A DNA stretch of 64,000 bases from Plutella xylostella (lineage: Eukaryota > Arthropoda > Insecta > Lepidoptera > Plutellidae), in the NCBI RefSeq assembly GCF_932276165.1, contig NC_063991.1, positions 1,355,001 to 1,419,000 on the forward strand. Direction: 5' to 3'. Made by a program: the position numbers and the translations under genes. Of the stretch, positions 11,357 through 21,658 are shown in pieces; position 1 is the stretch's first letter, and every line of letters begins with the position of its first letter. The notes below the pieces were generated by a model. That model was given only the letters and a program-made list of their open reading frames with translations. It searched no databases and was not told the DNA's origin.

Positions 11357-11793
11357 AACACTCGCGAGCAATGGAAAAGTTCTAGTGGGAATAGGTAGCA
11401 CCAAATTACTTACCTACTGCTAAACGGAAAAGACTAGCTTAATAACGCCGTCTACAATATTGAAGTAAGTTTAACAGCGCATCAGAATATTACCAACCAA
11501 TATCCTAATCCTAATCCTAACTAATATTATAAATGCGAAAGTAACTGTGTCTGTCTGTCTGTCTGTTACTCTTTCACGCCAAAACTACTGAACGGATTTG
11601 AATGAAATTTGGTACACATACGGTCTAGACCCTGGGAAAGAACATAGGCTACTTTTTATCCCGGAATTCCCACGGGAAAACTTTTAAGGAGAAGCGAAGG
11701 GCGCGGGAACAGCTAGTCTAAATTAAATGTAAAAAAATTGGGTCTTTTGGTGTCGACATTTTATAAGTGGAACTTTTTCGTTGCTTGTGAGTG
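11357..11793. mobile_element. MITE C split by a Helitron-like element
   Basis: Both MITE C ends are present (ACACTCGCGAGCAATGG on the left, TTGCTTGTGAGTG on the right). A Helitron-like copy (11515-11716) interrupts the middle, so the Helitron-like copy is younger. Confidence 0.7.
11515..11716 (+). mobile_element. Helitron-like short element
   Basis: 5' TCCTAACTAATATTATAAAT, 3' CGGGAACAGCTAG followed by T and preceded by A: the 5'-TC...CTAG-3' ends with A/T insertion typical of Helitrons. A (GTCT)n microsatellite lies near the 5' end. In better copies a small GCGA-AGC-TCGC hairpin sits just before the 3' end. No coding capacity. Extra ATCCTA units precede the 5' end. Confidence 0.7.
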
Positions 11794-12016
11794 TATTATT
11801 ATTATACCTCATTGAGTTATAATAACACAACTGTATGTTCGCTACAGTACTCCGCATGTGAGTGAAATCATACATACAGTAAAAATATTTCCGTTCTACA
11901 AAACGGAAACCAGAAAAATAATAGAATGTCAGGATTTTGTGGCCACGAAAACTCAGTATGACCGTTTCGCTTTACATAGCTTTTTGCATTCCTATTTGGC
12001 AAGCTGAGAGTCTATT

Positions 12017-12362
12017 CTATTCTATTCTATTCTATTCTCTGTGGGGGTGTCAGTACCTGCACCTGGCTCTCTCGAATGGAACCTTTGTGCATATCCCCAA
12101 GGTCTAAACTGCCTTCCTAAGCTTGGACCATTTCCCACCACGCTGGTCCACTGCGGGTTGGTGGGTTCACATATCTAGATGTGCTTAATCTAGATATGCA
12201 GGTTTCCTCACGATGTTTTTCCTTCACCGTAAGAGCGATGGTATACATTGTACTTAAATTCAGAAAAGAACTCATTGGTACATGTCAGCGCCGGGACTCG
12301 AACCCGCATCTCTGGCGTGAGAAGCGGGTGCTTACCCGACTGAGCTACCACCGCTTTGAGCG
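12017..12362 (-). mobile_element. tRNA-headed SINE A
   Basis: Tail (TATTC)n on the left and tRNA-like head on the right. The flanks carry an 11-bp direct repeat GAGAGTCTATT (12006-12016 and 12363-12373), a target duplication. Confidence 0.88.
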
Positions 12363-12632
12363 GAGAGTCTATTTTCCTTTCCTTAAAAGACAGTCGTATA
12401 CAAATCGCAAACACATTTTCATTAAGACCTCTGACACATTTTAATGCATTCAGTAGTTGATAATTGATGTTCGGAAGTCAACAATTGTTCCATTTTAGAT
12501 TTTGAGAACTGGGTCATACTGAATTTATTTGTTTTAAAATGGTGTGTGCATAGCGTTTTTTTAAAAGTTTCTGTTACCTTCGTGGGAATGAAACCTGTTT
12601 TACGGTTGCTCAATGGTCGCAATCTGTGTTTA

Positions 12633-12816
12633 AGGGTATTTTTAACATCGTGCGAATGCACTCACGCACGCGGGATTGCACGCCATTTTCCCGCGGCCAG
12701 CGTGCATATTCTACGCGTTACTATGAATACTTGTGTGAAAACAACACTTGAGATTGTCACGCGTGCGGGGCAACTCCGCGTGCGTGAGTAAATCCGCACA
12801 ATGTTAAAAATACCCT
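12633..12816. mobile_element. GC-rich MITE H
   Basis: Inverted ends GGGTATTTTTAACAT...ATGTTAAAAATACCC; the arms continue through a GC-rich CACTCACGCACGCG motif for about 55 bp with mismatches. Flanked by TA-like bases. No ORF of note. Confidence 0.6.
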
Positions 12817-13097
12817 ATGACAGGAGAATCTAAGCTCTGTCCGCTCTTTCCCTGGCCCTCCGCGCATTATAACCTGCACCCTGATTTATCGATGTTATTC
12901 TGCCCCGTGTAACGTTGTTTTCATTGAATACCATACAATTTAGATTGGTATTTTTATTTCTTTGCTCCACTGGCTCGCGAGAGTCCTCAGATGGCTTAGA
13001 TAAACAATATACCAGTAAGATGGTGTGTAGCATACAAAAGCAAAGCAAGAAAACTGTCCACATTTTATTTACTGTCAAACCGTTTTAAGTCAACCTA

Positions 13098-13805
13098 CAG
13101 TGCGACAAACTTATCTGTTCCGGTGAGAGCGAACTAAATTGATCCATATCTCATTACTTAATAAACTTTTTCATTTCATCTATTTATTGCCTTAAATCAC
13201 ATGTTACAAAATATAGATTTACATTATATAATTTTATAAAAAAGTTTCAATGCAATTTTACCCAATGGGTGTAGCAAAATGTATATAGTTAGTAAAATGT
13301 CATGCAAAATAAATTAAATATTAAAATTATGTTAGTTATTACATTTTATTAATAGTATAAGAACTTAATGAATTAGTTTTTAACATTTTAAAATTCAATT
13401 TCAATTCATGTTAAGCAGCAGGCTTAAAATCATAAAATTCATTGAGGCTATATGGACACATAACAATGAGGAACTCTTTTAATTTAGTAAAGAACTTAGT
13501 ACCCGTCAGAGACTTAATTTCATCTGGAAGACTGTTGAATACTTTGATAGCTGCCATCTTCGTTGTGCGTGAGTATGTGACTGTCCTACTAGCAGGAACC
13601 TCCAGATCATACTTAAATTTCTCATTTAGACGGTTACTGGCACCCAGAGTCCTAAACTACTAATGAATTGTATATTGTAAAAGATTACGTTCATTAACAC
13701 CGCAAGAGCGAATTAACAATACGAGCAAACTTAAAATCTTATAGAATTAAGAAATATTAGACATTTATGTGAGATGTCACCGGAACAGATAAGTTTGTGG
13801 CACTG
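13098..13805. mobile_element. MITE D split by a LINE fragment
   Basis: Ends CAGTGCGACAAACTTATCTG and its inverse ...GTTTGTGGCACTG, flanked by TA. Intact copies are about 203-211 bp (43980, 50715); here about 490 bp of LINE lies inside. Confidence 0.75.
13173..13660 (-). pseudogene. 3' end of a jockey/CR1-like LINE
   Basis: Minus-strand translation of 13655-13420 gives a C-terminal non-LTR RT tail (for example KMAAIKVFNSLPDEIKSLTG and a following EFLI..CPYSLNEFYD) ending in a stop, then an AT-rich 3' region ending near 13173. This pattern is common at the end of insect jockey/CR1-type ORF2. Only this 3' part is present, as expected from 5' truncation. Confidence 0.7.
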
Positions 13806-14189
13806 TAATTACATCTTTTATACCAATGAATGAAGTCACAAATGTTCTTACCGAACTAATTCAAAAAGAGAACTCAGTGGTAGAAGTGGGGTGTTATTGG
13901 TCGATACGTTTCTTTTGCACTGACACTCCATCTGGTATGAATATTGTTAATCTAAGTGTCGCGAGAGTCGTCAGATGGAGTTAGTTTGGCCGCCATCTTA
14001 TAATAACGGAGTTAGCTTTTAATAATAACATGTCTCGATTCGATTGAAAGAGGTTTTCTTTATAATAATCGGTTTTAAAAAAGAGTACTGAAGTATAATG
14101 AATTATAATGAGACTTATCTACGACTGTAATATAATTATATTTGTATTTTAATGTAAAGGTATGTCAATTAATTATTTTTAAGGAACCA

Positions 14190-14470
14190 CTTTATTGGGG
14201 AGTGGTTGTCAGTGGTTAGAGATGTGCGTCACAAAGTCAGGAAATTCCGCACCAAAAAGAAGCTTATTAGGAATTTGCAACTCATACTGCAAGGGAAAAT
14301 ACAGGGCAAGAGAAGACCTGGCCGTAGAAGAACCCACTGGCTACAGAACCTCGCCGAATGGTTCAATATGTCCACCATCGAGCTATTCCGAGCTGCGACT
14401 TCCCGGGCCCAAGTGGCCATAATGATAGCCGACCTACGATAGTAGATGGCACCTGAAGAAGAAGGTGAAA
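14190..14470 (+). pseudogene. 3' end of an RTE-like LINE
   Basis: The plus frame 14206-14442 ends with a lysine/arginine-rich stretch (GKIQGKRRPGRRRTHWLQNL) and AEWFN..TIELFRAATSRAQVA, the usual C-terminus of insect RTE-like endonuclease-reverse transcriptases. It stops at 14442 and a GAAGAAGAAGG-like tail follows. The apparent ATG is not a real start; this is a 5'-truncated copy. Confidence 0.75.
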
Positions 14471-14558
14471 TAATGATTCACGTAATAATAGTTTTTATAA
14501 ACAACACTAATTATCTTTTCTCTATAATAATTACTTTATGAAGTATGTTTTTTTACAG

Positions 14559-14628
14559 ATATCATCACCGATGGTGCCAACGATGGTGTCAGGAGGCCAG
14601 CGACAGACAGTCAACCCCACTGCAAAAG
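14559..14628 (+). CDS. Candidate internal exon of an unknown host gene
   Basis: A 70-bp segment bounded by a strong acceptor (pyrimidine run ending TTTTTTTACAG, AG at 14557-14558) and a consensus donor (AAAAG then GTGAGT at 14629). One frame is open throughout and reads SSPMVPTMVSGGQRQTVNPT, a composition unlike the repeats around it; another frame is also open. I do not recognise the protein. It could be a chance combination of splice-like signals, so the call is tentative. Confidence 0.4.
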
Positions 14629-14668
14629 GTGAGTACTAAACGAATCCTCTCTTATCAGTCGTTCCATC

Positions 14669-16203
14669 AATCTCAGATACTATGGCGGGGCAATCGGGTA
14701 AGTAATACGAGGTATAAAAACGAATGGTATAACATTCACAAGGTATACGCCCATATGATATAAATTTATTAAGTATAACGATCACTGTGCATAACAAACG
14801 AAAGGCATAATTACTAAATACATAATTTCGTTATGCATAACGTTCAAAAAGTATAATTTCAATTGATATAACGATTAAAATGCATTACGTTTATAACATA
14901 TATTCTACAACGGATATAATTATCATAATGTATAAGGCACAAAAAGTATAAAAGATTGTCGTATCGTATTTTCATTATTATTGACGTTATGTGTGGGGAA
15001 CGCTCCGCTCCGCTTCGCTGCGCTCCGCTTTAGTTTCGCCGAACATGTGCACCTAACACGCTCCTCCTCGCTTTGCTCGTCGTCGCACCTATCTTTAGGT
15101 TTTGGTACTAGGGGTTTTGACATTATTATTATTATTGGCGCTATGTAGGGAGACGCTCCGCTCCGCTTCGCTGCGCTCCGCTTTGGTTTCGACGAACATG
15201 CTCGCTTTGCTCGTCGTCGCACCTATCTTTAGGTTTTGGTACTAGGGGTTTTGACATTATTATTATTATTGGCGCTATGTGGGGAGACGCTCCGCTCCGC
15301 TTCGCTGCGCTCCGCTTTGGTTTCGACGAACATGTGCACCTAACACGCTCCTCCTCGCTTTGCTCGTCGTCGCACCTATCTTTAGGTTTTGGTACTAGGG
15401 GTTTTGACATTATTATTATTATTGGCGCTGTGTGGGGAGACGCTCCGCTCCGCTTCGCTGCGCTCCGCTTTGGTTTCGACGAACATGTGCACCTAACACG
15501 CTCCTCCTCGCTTTGCTCGTCGTCGCACCTATCTTTAGGTTTTGGTACTAGGGGTTTTGACATTATTATTATTATTGGCGCTATGTGGGGAGACGCTCCG
15601 CTCCGCTCCGCTCCGCTTCGCTGCGCTCCGCTTTGGTTTCGACGAACATGTGCACCTAACACGCTCCTCCTCGCTTTGCTCGTCGTCGCACCTATCTTTA
15701 GGTTTTGGTACTAGGGGTTTTGACATTATTATTATTATTGGCGCTGTGTGGGGAGACGCTCCGCTCCGCTTCGCTGCGCTCCGCTTTGGTTTCGACGAAC
15801 ATGTGCACCTAACACGCTCCTCCTCGCTTTGCTCGTCGTCGCACCTATCTTTAGGTTTTGGTGCTAGGGGATTTAACGGTGTTGGGAAATTAAACACAGA
15901 TTATGAACTTTATACTAAATGATAGTATATATTTTAATCGATATACGTAATGTATGTTATACGAATTGATATTAGTCCTCGTAAGTATTATATATTTTGA
16001 TTTTATATAAAATGTACGTTATACCAATTGAATCTTATACCTTATGAAAATATAGATTTTGTTGTTATACGTAACGTTCATTATATGTTGTGAACGTTAT
16101 TAATGTAAAATTATACATTTCGTTTTTATACGTCGCAATACGCACCCGGGGCAATCGACTGTTGATGAACCGTTCAAAATCTGTCAATTTAGTGTCTGAG
16201 ATT
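14669..16203. mobile_element. Foldback-like element with long subrepetitive TIRs
   Basis: Left end AATCTCAGATACTA (14669-14682) and right end TAGTGTCTGAGATT (16190-16203) are inverted with one mismatch. Further in, both arms share GTATAAAAACGAA-type sequence in inverted orientation, and both arms are built of degenerate short TATAACGTTCA-like units. Between them lies a GC-rich 153-bp tandem array. About 45 bp present in the right arm is missing in the left. Long TIRs made of subrepeats are the mark of foldback elements. The right end matches a 139-bp MITE at 30509-30647. Confidence 0.55.
14990..15870. repeat. 153-bp tandem array, about six copies
   Basis: Units begin GACGCTCCGCTCCGCTTCGC at 15152, 15286, 15439, 15592 and 15755, with a diverged first copy near 14995. 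Most are 153 bp; one lacks about 19 bp and one has 10 extra. Each has a GC-rich half and a GACATTATTATTATTATT block. Because 153 is divisible by 3, both strands stay open across the units; I do not regard these frames as genes. Confidence 0.9.
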
Positions 16204-16297
16204 AAAAAACAGACTTTAAATGCATCATGGGAAGGTGACCCTTTTGGTGTGGTGACCAGGTCAAGTACTTATTATTGATCAGTGATTCTAAACAACA

Positions 16298-16569
16298 CAA
16301 CACACACACACTCACGCCTTGTACTGTACTCCTTGTAATGTACTCCCTTGCGGGGTAGGCAGAGGTGCATTGCTGCACCCACTTTTCGCCAGAGTGTTAT
16401 GTTAGTCCCAATGTAATAGGGGGCGGGCCTATTGCCATTTTACGCGCACATCCAAGACCTGGGAACAAATATCTGTGTTTAAACAAATATCTGCCCCAGC
16501 CGGGAATCGAACCCGGGACCTTCGGCTCAGTAGTCAGGGTTACTAACCACTACGCCATTCGGTCGTCCA
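16298..16569 (-). mobile_element. tRNA-headed SINE B1
   Basis: tRNA-like head on the right (CCGGGTTCGATTCCCGGCTG on the minus strand); 3' module on the left with GTGCAGCAATGCACC and GCAAGGGAGTAC. A 15-bp direct repeat TGATTCTAAACAACA flanks it (16283-16297 and 16570-16584). Confidence 0.9.
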
Positions 16570-16584
16570 TGATTCTAAACAACA

Positions 16585-17444
16585 GTGGCGAAGTGTTAAT
16601 TTATTTGTAGTGGGAGCCGGTAGCCGGTGTAGAAATTATATTTATTTAACTATGGAAAAATAATATATTTTATTTTTTATTTTATTTACAAAAGACACAT
16701 ACTTGACTTATGCTAATAAATACAATATCTACATTACATTAAATTTCATTATACAAATATAAAAATAACAAATTAGATTTTCAATATAAATATAACCACA
16801 ACACAATAACATTGCTTAAAATAGTCAATTATAACCTTGATATTTAGTTAAATACCTAAATATCATTAATGAATCGAAGGAAGGGAAGGGGAGGGAAGGG
16901 AAGGGAAGGGAAGGGAAGCCTTTAGGCATGGTTATGTATGGAGGGACCTTCTGGCAATGCTAGACAAACAGACAAACACACACACACACACATAACTTCT
17001 TCTTACTACTTCATTTTCAGTTACGGAGTTAAAAAGGAAACACTTGAAAAACTGAGTACTTTACAAGACATATAATAACCCCATTTAGAGCAGTTGGCTT
17101 ATCCTTTATTGCTCAAGTTATAGAGTCGAAATTGCGTCGTACATTTACACCCGGAAGGAAGTGAGCTGAAATTAAAATAACAGTTTTACATTCCCACTGT
17201 AGTGTTGGGAGAGAGGTATCGATATAGTAGCCGATGGGTAAAGATCTTACTCGACTTTAATGACAAATTTTTCATCCTCATATTGTTTCTATTAAATATT
17301 TATTGAGATGAAAAATATACCAATCAACTAAAATAATTTGCAATTTTGCTAGCACTTAATTTAAATTCCATCGTTGGGATTTGAACCCTTTAGGTCATCT
17401 TGCGTGCAAGCTCAAATTGTGTATATAAGTAAAAAAAAAAAAAA
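16585..17444. other. No gene; AT-rich sequence with a (GGGAA)n microsatellite
   Basis: Contains a GGGAA-type pentanucleotide run at about 16872-16918 and a CA run near 16978. No ORF or recognisable element. Confidence 0.6.
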
Positions 17445-17697
17445 ACACGCACTCACGCCTTGTACTAATGTACTCCCTTGCGGGGTAGGCAGAGGTGCAT
17501 TGCTGCACCCACTTTTCGCCACAGTGTTATGTTAGTCCCAATGTAATAGGGGGCGGGCCTATTGCCATTTTACGGGCACATCCAAGACCCGAGAACAAAT
17601 ATCTGTGTTTAAACAAATATCTGCCCCAGCCGGGAATCGAACCCGGGACCATCGGCTCAGTAGTCAGGGTCACTAACCACTACGCTATTCGGTCGTC
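17445..17697 (-). mobile_element. tRNA-headed SINE B1
   Basis: Same family as 16298-16569, with the head at 17640-17697. An A-run precedes its left end. Confidence 0.85.
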
Positions 17698-17826
17698 TTT
17701 AAATTTAATTAATTAATTATGACATGACTGTATGGCTTTTAGGTCTGGCTACGATTTACCGTCGTAACTATGGCGTAGCATGTGCTACGAACGGCGTAGC
17801 ACTTTTACAGGTTTACTCATAAGTAT

Positions 17827-18029
17827 CTGTTCCCGCGAGCTTCGCGTCGCTTTTAAAAGTTTTCCCGTGGGAATTCCGGTATAAAAAATAGCCTATGTTC
17901 TTTCCCAGGGTCTAGACCATCTGTATACCAAATTTCATTCAAATCCGTTCAGTAATTTTGGCGTGTAAGCGTAACACACAGACAGACAGATAGATACAGT
18001 TACTTTCGCATTTATAATATTAGTTAGGA
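17827..18029 (-). mobile_element. Helitron-like short element
   Basis: CTGTTCCCGCGAGC on the left and ATAATATTAGTTAGGA on the right, the reverse of 11515-11716. The terminal CTAG is changed. Extra TTAGGA follows the right end. Confidence 0.65.
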
Positions 18030-18599
18030 TTAGGATTATAATATATTATTCCATTCGAGAAGTATAGATCAAGAGTCACATAGATTGATTTGCACAAGAG
18101 TAAAGGTACCTTAGTCTTTACAGGTCTCGCGTTAAACATAACAAAAACATCGATTAAAATCGACCAAACCGATTATCTTTTCCCATCACTAGCCGCAGCA
18201 GGTGAACTCCGTATTAACTGTCTTTTATGCATATCTCTTAATTCCGAAAACTTCCCCTTAACACCAAGAAAAAATCACTCCTATCCCCCTCAGTTAAAGT
18301 GCAGAATCGTTTACAAAACGAACGACCCTTACGCTATTTCTCCATTGTATCATGTTTATCTTTCACGAATGCGTTTCACGATGGAATGTAAGCTGTATTT
18401 CTTTGTGTTTAGGTTGCATTTGCGTTGGAATACGCTGAAAGGAGTTGGTATATTATATTTAAACAGAATTTACATTTAATACGGCTGAAGAGGTACGAAA
18501 TTGTAGTTATTGTTTGTAGCAGGGTCTTAGTTTTGTATTGAAGAATGAGTAAATAAAGCACCTTTACTTTCCTTATTCTTCTAAGCGTGTCGACAACAA
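18030..18599. other. No recognisable element; one unassigned ORF
   Basis: A 129-codon plus frame (18090-18479) has no similarity I recognise, no clear domain and no coding-like composition, so I do not call it. An AATAAA-like segment near 18552 might be a repeat end. Confidence 0.4.
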
Positions 18600-18800
18600 A
18601 TAGAATAGAATAGAATAGAATACTCTTTATTTTGCACCATTAAAGACACATTACAATTCACAACTTGTATACATAAAATAGTACAAAAAAGGCGGCCTTA
18701 TTGCTTAAAGCAATCTCTACCAGACAACCTTTGGAATGAAGAGACAATTTTAACATAATTAATGGGAGTAGAGGTGCAAGGTATACTACTTAAACTGTAC
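18600..18800 (-). mobile_element. LINE 3' tail fragment with conserved hairpin
   Basis: (GAATA)n end, TTTATT, then GGCGGCCTTATTGCTTAAAG and GCAATCTCTACCAGACAACC. On the minus strand this is a LINE 3' UTR ending AATAAA plus microsatellite. It contains the hairpin ATTGC/GCAAT discussed in the findings. Confidence 0.6.
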
Positions 18801-18801
18801 A

Positions 18802-18834
18802 TCCTAACTAATATTATAAATGCGAAAGTAACTG

Positions 18835-18869
<35 letters not shown>

Positions 18870-19019
18870 TACTCTTTCACGCCAAAACTACTGAACGGAT
18901 TTGAATGAAATTTGGTATACATACGGTCTAGACCCTGGGAAAGAACATAGGCTACTTTTTATCCCGGAATTCCCACGGGAAAACTTTTTAAGGCGAAGCG
19001 AAGCTCGCGGGAACAGCTA
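18802..19019 (+). mobile_element. Helitron-like short element
   Basis: Starts TCCTAACTAATATT after A, has a longer (GTCT)n tract and ends GGGAACAGCTAT (CTAT instead of CTAG). Confidence 0.65.
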
Positions 19020-19102
19020 TACTATATAAATAAATAAAACAACACAATACAAAATATATATATATATATATCTTTACCTTCAAATTAACCTTCTTAGTTC
19101 CT

Positions 19103-19200
19103 CTACCTATCACGTGAGTACAAATGTGCTGCGAAAAGTGGGTGGCTCGCTTGTGAGCCACCTCTGACTACCCCTTCGGAGATTAAAGTCGTGAGTCCAC
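19103..19200. repeat. SINE 3' module fragment (type 1')
   Basis: CACGTGAGTACAAATGTGCT, GAAAAGTGGGTGGCTCGC and CTGACTACCCCTTCGG. The layout parallels the 3' module of SINE B1 but the sequence differs. Other copies: 26183, 35248, 54728. Confidence 0.55.
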
Positions 19201-19483
19201 CTTTCTGTGTATTAGAGGGTTTTTGTATCTGTCTGTGATATGTAGCCCGAAAGCGGCGGCACAGATTATCATTTAGATTTTTTGTTTCATAGAACTCACA
19301 GATAATGCTACCCCGAGAGGTCTCAGCCATGCCATGTTTCATTAGAGCACTAGATTTTAGTCCCGTCCAGGTTTAAATCTTTTGCCTAGTTAACTAACAG
19401 TTACGTTGCTCCAGTCTTATCTCCTATTAATAAGACCGCAATAGTCAAGCGCTAGAATAGTGAAATAAGGGGAAGTCTTAGAT

Positions 19484-19940
19484 TAACAATATACAAACGA
19501 GATAGAGTGCCACATACAAAAACAAAGCAAAAATTTACCGCTATTTGTTTCCGTTTTAAGTTCAACCTAATGACAGCCATTGTACCTACCAATGAATAAA
19601 GTCACAAATCTTCTAACCGATAACCTGACCTTCTAATCCTTATCCTTACTAATATTATAAATGCGAAAGTAACTGTGTCTGTCTGTCTGTCTGTCTGTTA
19701 CTCTTTCACGCCAAAACTACTGAACGGATTTGAATGAAATTTGGTATACATACGGTCTAGACCCTGGGAAAAAACATAGGCTACTTTTTATCCCGGAATT
19801 CCCACGGGAAAACTTTTTAAGGCGAAGCGAAGCGCGCGGGAACAGCTAGTTCTAAATAAGAGCTCAGTGGTAGAAGTGGGGTGTTATTTGTCAAGACGTT
19901 TCATTTGAACTGTCACTCCATCTAGTTCGTATTAAAACAT
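19484..19940. mobile_element. MITE G split by a Helitron-like element
   Basis: Left end TTAGATTAACAATATAC, body as at 13003, right end ACTCCATCTAGTTCGTAT. The Helitron-like copy 19643-19849 interrupts it. Confidence 0.65.
19643..19849 (+). mobile_element. Helitron-like short element
   Basis: TCCTTACTAATATTATAAAT at the 5' end, (GTCT)n, and GGGAACAGCTAG at the 3' end followed by T. Confidence 0.7.
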
Positions 19941-20007
19941 CGTGGTATTTAATAGACATACGATTAGTACAGTCTTTAAATGACACACCGTAGAAAAGAT
20001 ACTGCCA

Positions 20008-20253
20008 TCTTTTAACTTAAGTACAATGTATACCATCGCTCTTACGGTGAAGGAAAACATCGTGAGGAAACCTGCATATCTAGATCTAGCACATCTAGAT
20101 ATGTGAACCCACCAACCCGCAGTGGACCAGCGTGGTGGGAAATGGTCCAAGCTTAGGAAGGCAGTTTAGACCTTGGGGATATGCACAAAGGTTCCACTCG
20201 AGAGAGCCAGGTGCAGGTACTGACACCCCCACAGAGAATAGAATAGAATAGAA
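20008..20253 (+). mobile_element. SINE A, 5'-truncated
   Basis: Lacks the tRNA head; starts at TTTTAACTTAAGTACAATG and ends with the (GAATA)n tail. Confidence 0.8.
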
Positions 20254-20269
20254 GGTACTGCCATTTTCA

Positions 20270-20430
20270 CAACAGGCGGTCTTATTCCTAAAAGCTATGT
20301 TATTTATTTATAAACTTGTTATTGTATACTAAATACACATTTACAAAAACGGTTGTGTATACTAAGGCGGGCTCATTGCCAAGAAGCAATTTCTTCCAAC
20401 CAACCTTTGTTTGGTGGAGAACTAAAGTTT
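20270..20430 (-). mobile_element. LINE 3' tail fragment
   Basis: AAGGCGGGCTCATTGCCAAG and AAGCAATTTCTTCCAACCAA, a diverged form of the LINE tail with the stem ATTGC/GCAAT kept. Confidence 0.5.
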
Positions 20431-20544
20431 TTGAATAAATCGAAACTCTTTCAATATAATGTTATGTTATTATCTTCATCCATTTTCATAGTTCCATTCA
20501 CAACATACTGAGTAGAGTGTGAATAAATAATGAAACAATTAGAT

Positions 20545-20700
20545 AGATAGATAGATAGAATATTCTTTATTTGTACACAAGAATAGATTATACAAAGCTT
20601 AAATATAAACACATAGGTACAAAAAAGGCGGTCTTATCACTAAAAGCGATTTTTTCAAGACAACCTTTAGGTGGAAGAATATTTACGTTCAGATAGGGTC
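20545..20700 (-). mobile_element. LINE 3' tail fragment with (TAGA)n
   Basis: (TAGA)n, AATATTCTTTATTTGTAC, then AAAGGCGGTCTTATCACTAA and AAGCGAT. It reads as the minus-strand 3' end of a LINE with AATAAA and a tetranucleotide tail. Confidence 0.65.
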
Positions 20701-20830
20701 AAGTGTACTAAAGAATTTATTAATTAACTATAAATACCTACAAACTAAACAATATACTTACGTGAAATTATACTTATAATTATAATTAATTATGTATAAT
20801 TAGTTTCACTTCCTTTTACACATAAATAAC

Positions 20831-21658
20831 TTGATATTTATCACAATAGTGGTTTGTACTGCCTCTTGGATCTCAACGCGAGTTAATGGACATCAAATAG
20901 CTGTAGGTACGGCGTATAGACCTTCGTGGATACTTCTTGATTTGTTTATCGATGCTTTAACAGAAGCAGTAACCTCTTTCTCAGATTATGATCAGGTCAT
21001 TCTTCTTGGAGATTTCAATGTTAATATGCTTGATAAGAATAGTAGTGAGGCTCGTAAAATAAACCAATTCATTGAATATTTAGACTTAAAACAGGTAGTA
21101 ACTGAACCTACTCATTTCTCTGTGGGTACCGAAACTCTAATTGATCTTGTCTGTACAAATGCAAAAGTTATTGACGTAACTGTATCAAATATAACGGGAT
21201 CACTAGGACATGCGATGATTAACGTAATTTTTGCTTTAAAAAAAAATAAACCTCAGCCTAAATACTTAACTTTTAGACCTATAAAACATATCAACCTAGA
21301 CAATTTTAATCGTGATCTTTTTTCATTGGATTTTGAATCATTAATAAGCTACCCTTCTGTAGATTTGGCTGTAAATCAATTTAATCTCCTTATAACTTAT
21401 CTTTTTGATATTCATGCTCCTGTAAAATCTGTGAAGATTCGTGAGGGCCAGTCACTACAGTGGGTCACTGACCCTTGCAAACAAATGATAGACTTGCGTA
21501 ATAAAGCACATGAAAAATTTAGATTAACTAAATCAGAAGAACATAAAAAGTATTATATGGACTTAAAAAAACTTGTTATTACCAGTATTTTTCATCACGA
21601 CCCATTACGTCCCCACTGCTGGGGCACGGGTCTCCTTCCAATGAAGGAAGGGTTTTAG
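20831..21658 (+). pseudogene. LINE ORF2, endonuclease part
   Basis: Real LINE coding runs from about 20850 to 21588. Endonuclease motifs: GTAYRPSW, the LLGDFNVN metal-binding block, TLIDLVCT, then GSLGHAMI in place of the usual SDH before the catalytic His. The last 20 or so codons of the open frame lie in the SINE. The apparent ATG at 20831 is upstream of recognisable LINE sequence. The frame resumes at 21982. Confidence 0.8.

Larger units (their letters stand above)
13003..13950. mobile_element. MITE G with two levels of nested insertion
   Basis: Outer repeat with ends TTAGATWAACAATAT. Its body (GTTTACTGTCAAACCGTTTT ... AGAACTCAGTGGTAGAAGTG) is split by MITE D (13098-13805), itself split by a LINE fragment. 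A direct repeat TCGCGAGAGTC(C/G)TCAGATGG flanks the whole unit near 12976 and 13960. Confidence 0.55.

Noticed and set aside
12181..12444. ORFs at 12181-12444 and 34371-35195
   Set aside because: They are read-through of SINE A copies.
14195..14422. Start codon of a small basic protein
   Set aside because: The frame is the C-terminal end of an RTE-like reverse transcriptase in a 5'-truncated copy.
15277..15714. Repeat-protein genes on both strands
   Set aside because: The frames follow from the 153-bp unit length; there is no start context, domain or constraint visible.
16365..16610. Repeated 70-100-codon frames starting MHCCTHFSPECYVSPNVIG (also 17495, 37658, 46651, 60574)
   Set aside because: They are translations of SINE B1 copies and recur wherever the SINE occurs.
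18090..18479. 129-codon ORF
   Set aside because: No recognisable domain, no coding-like composition and no splice or promoter support.
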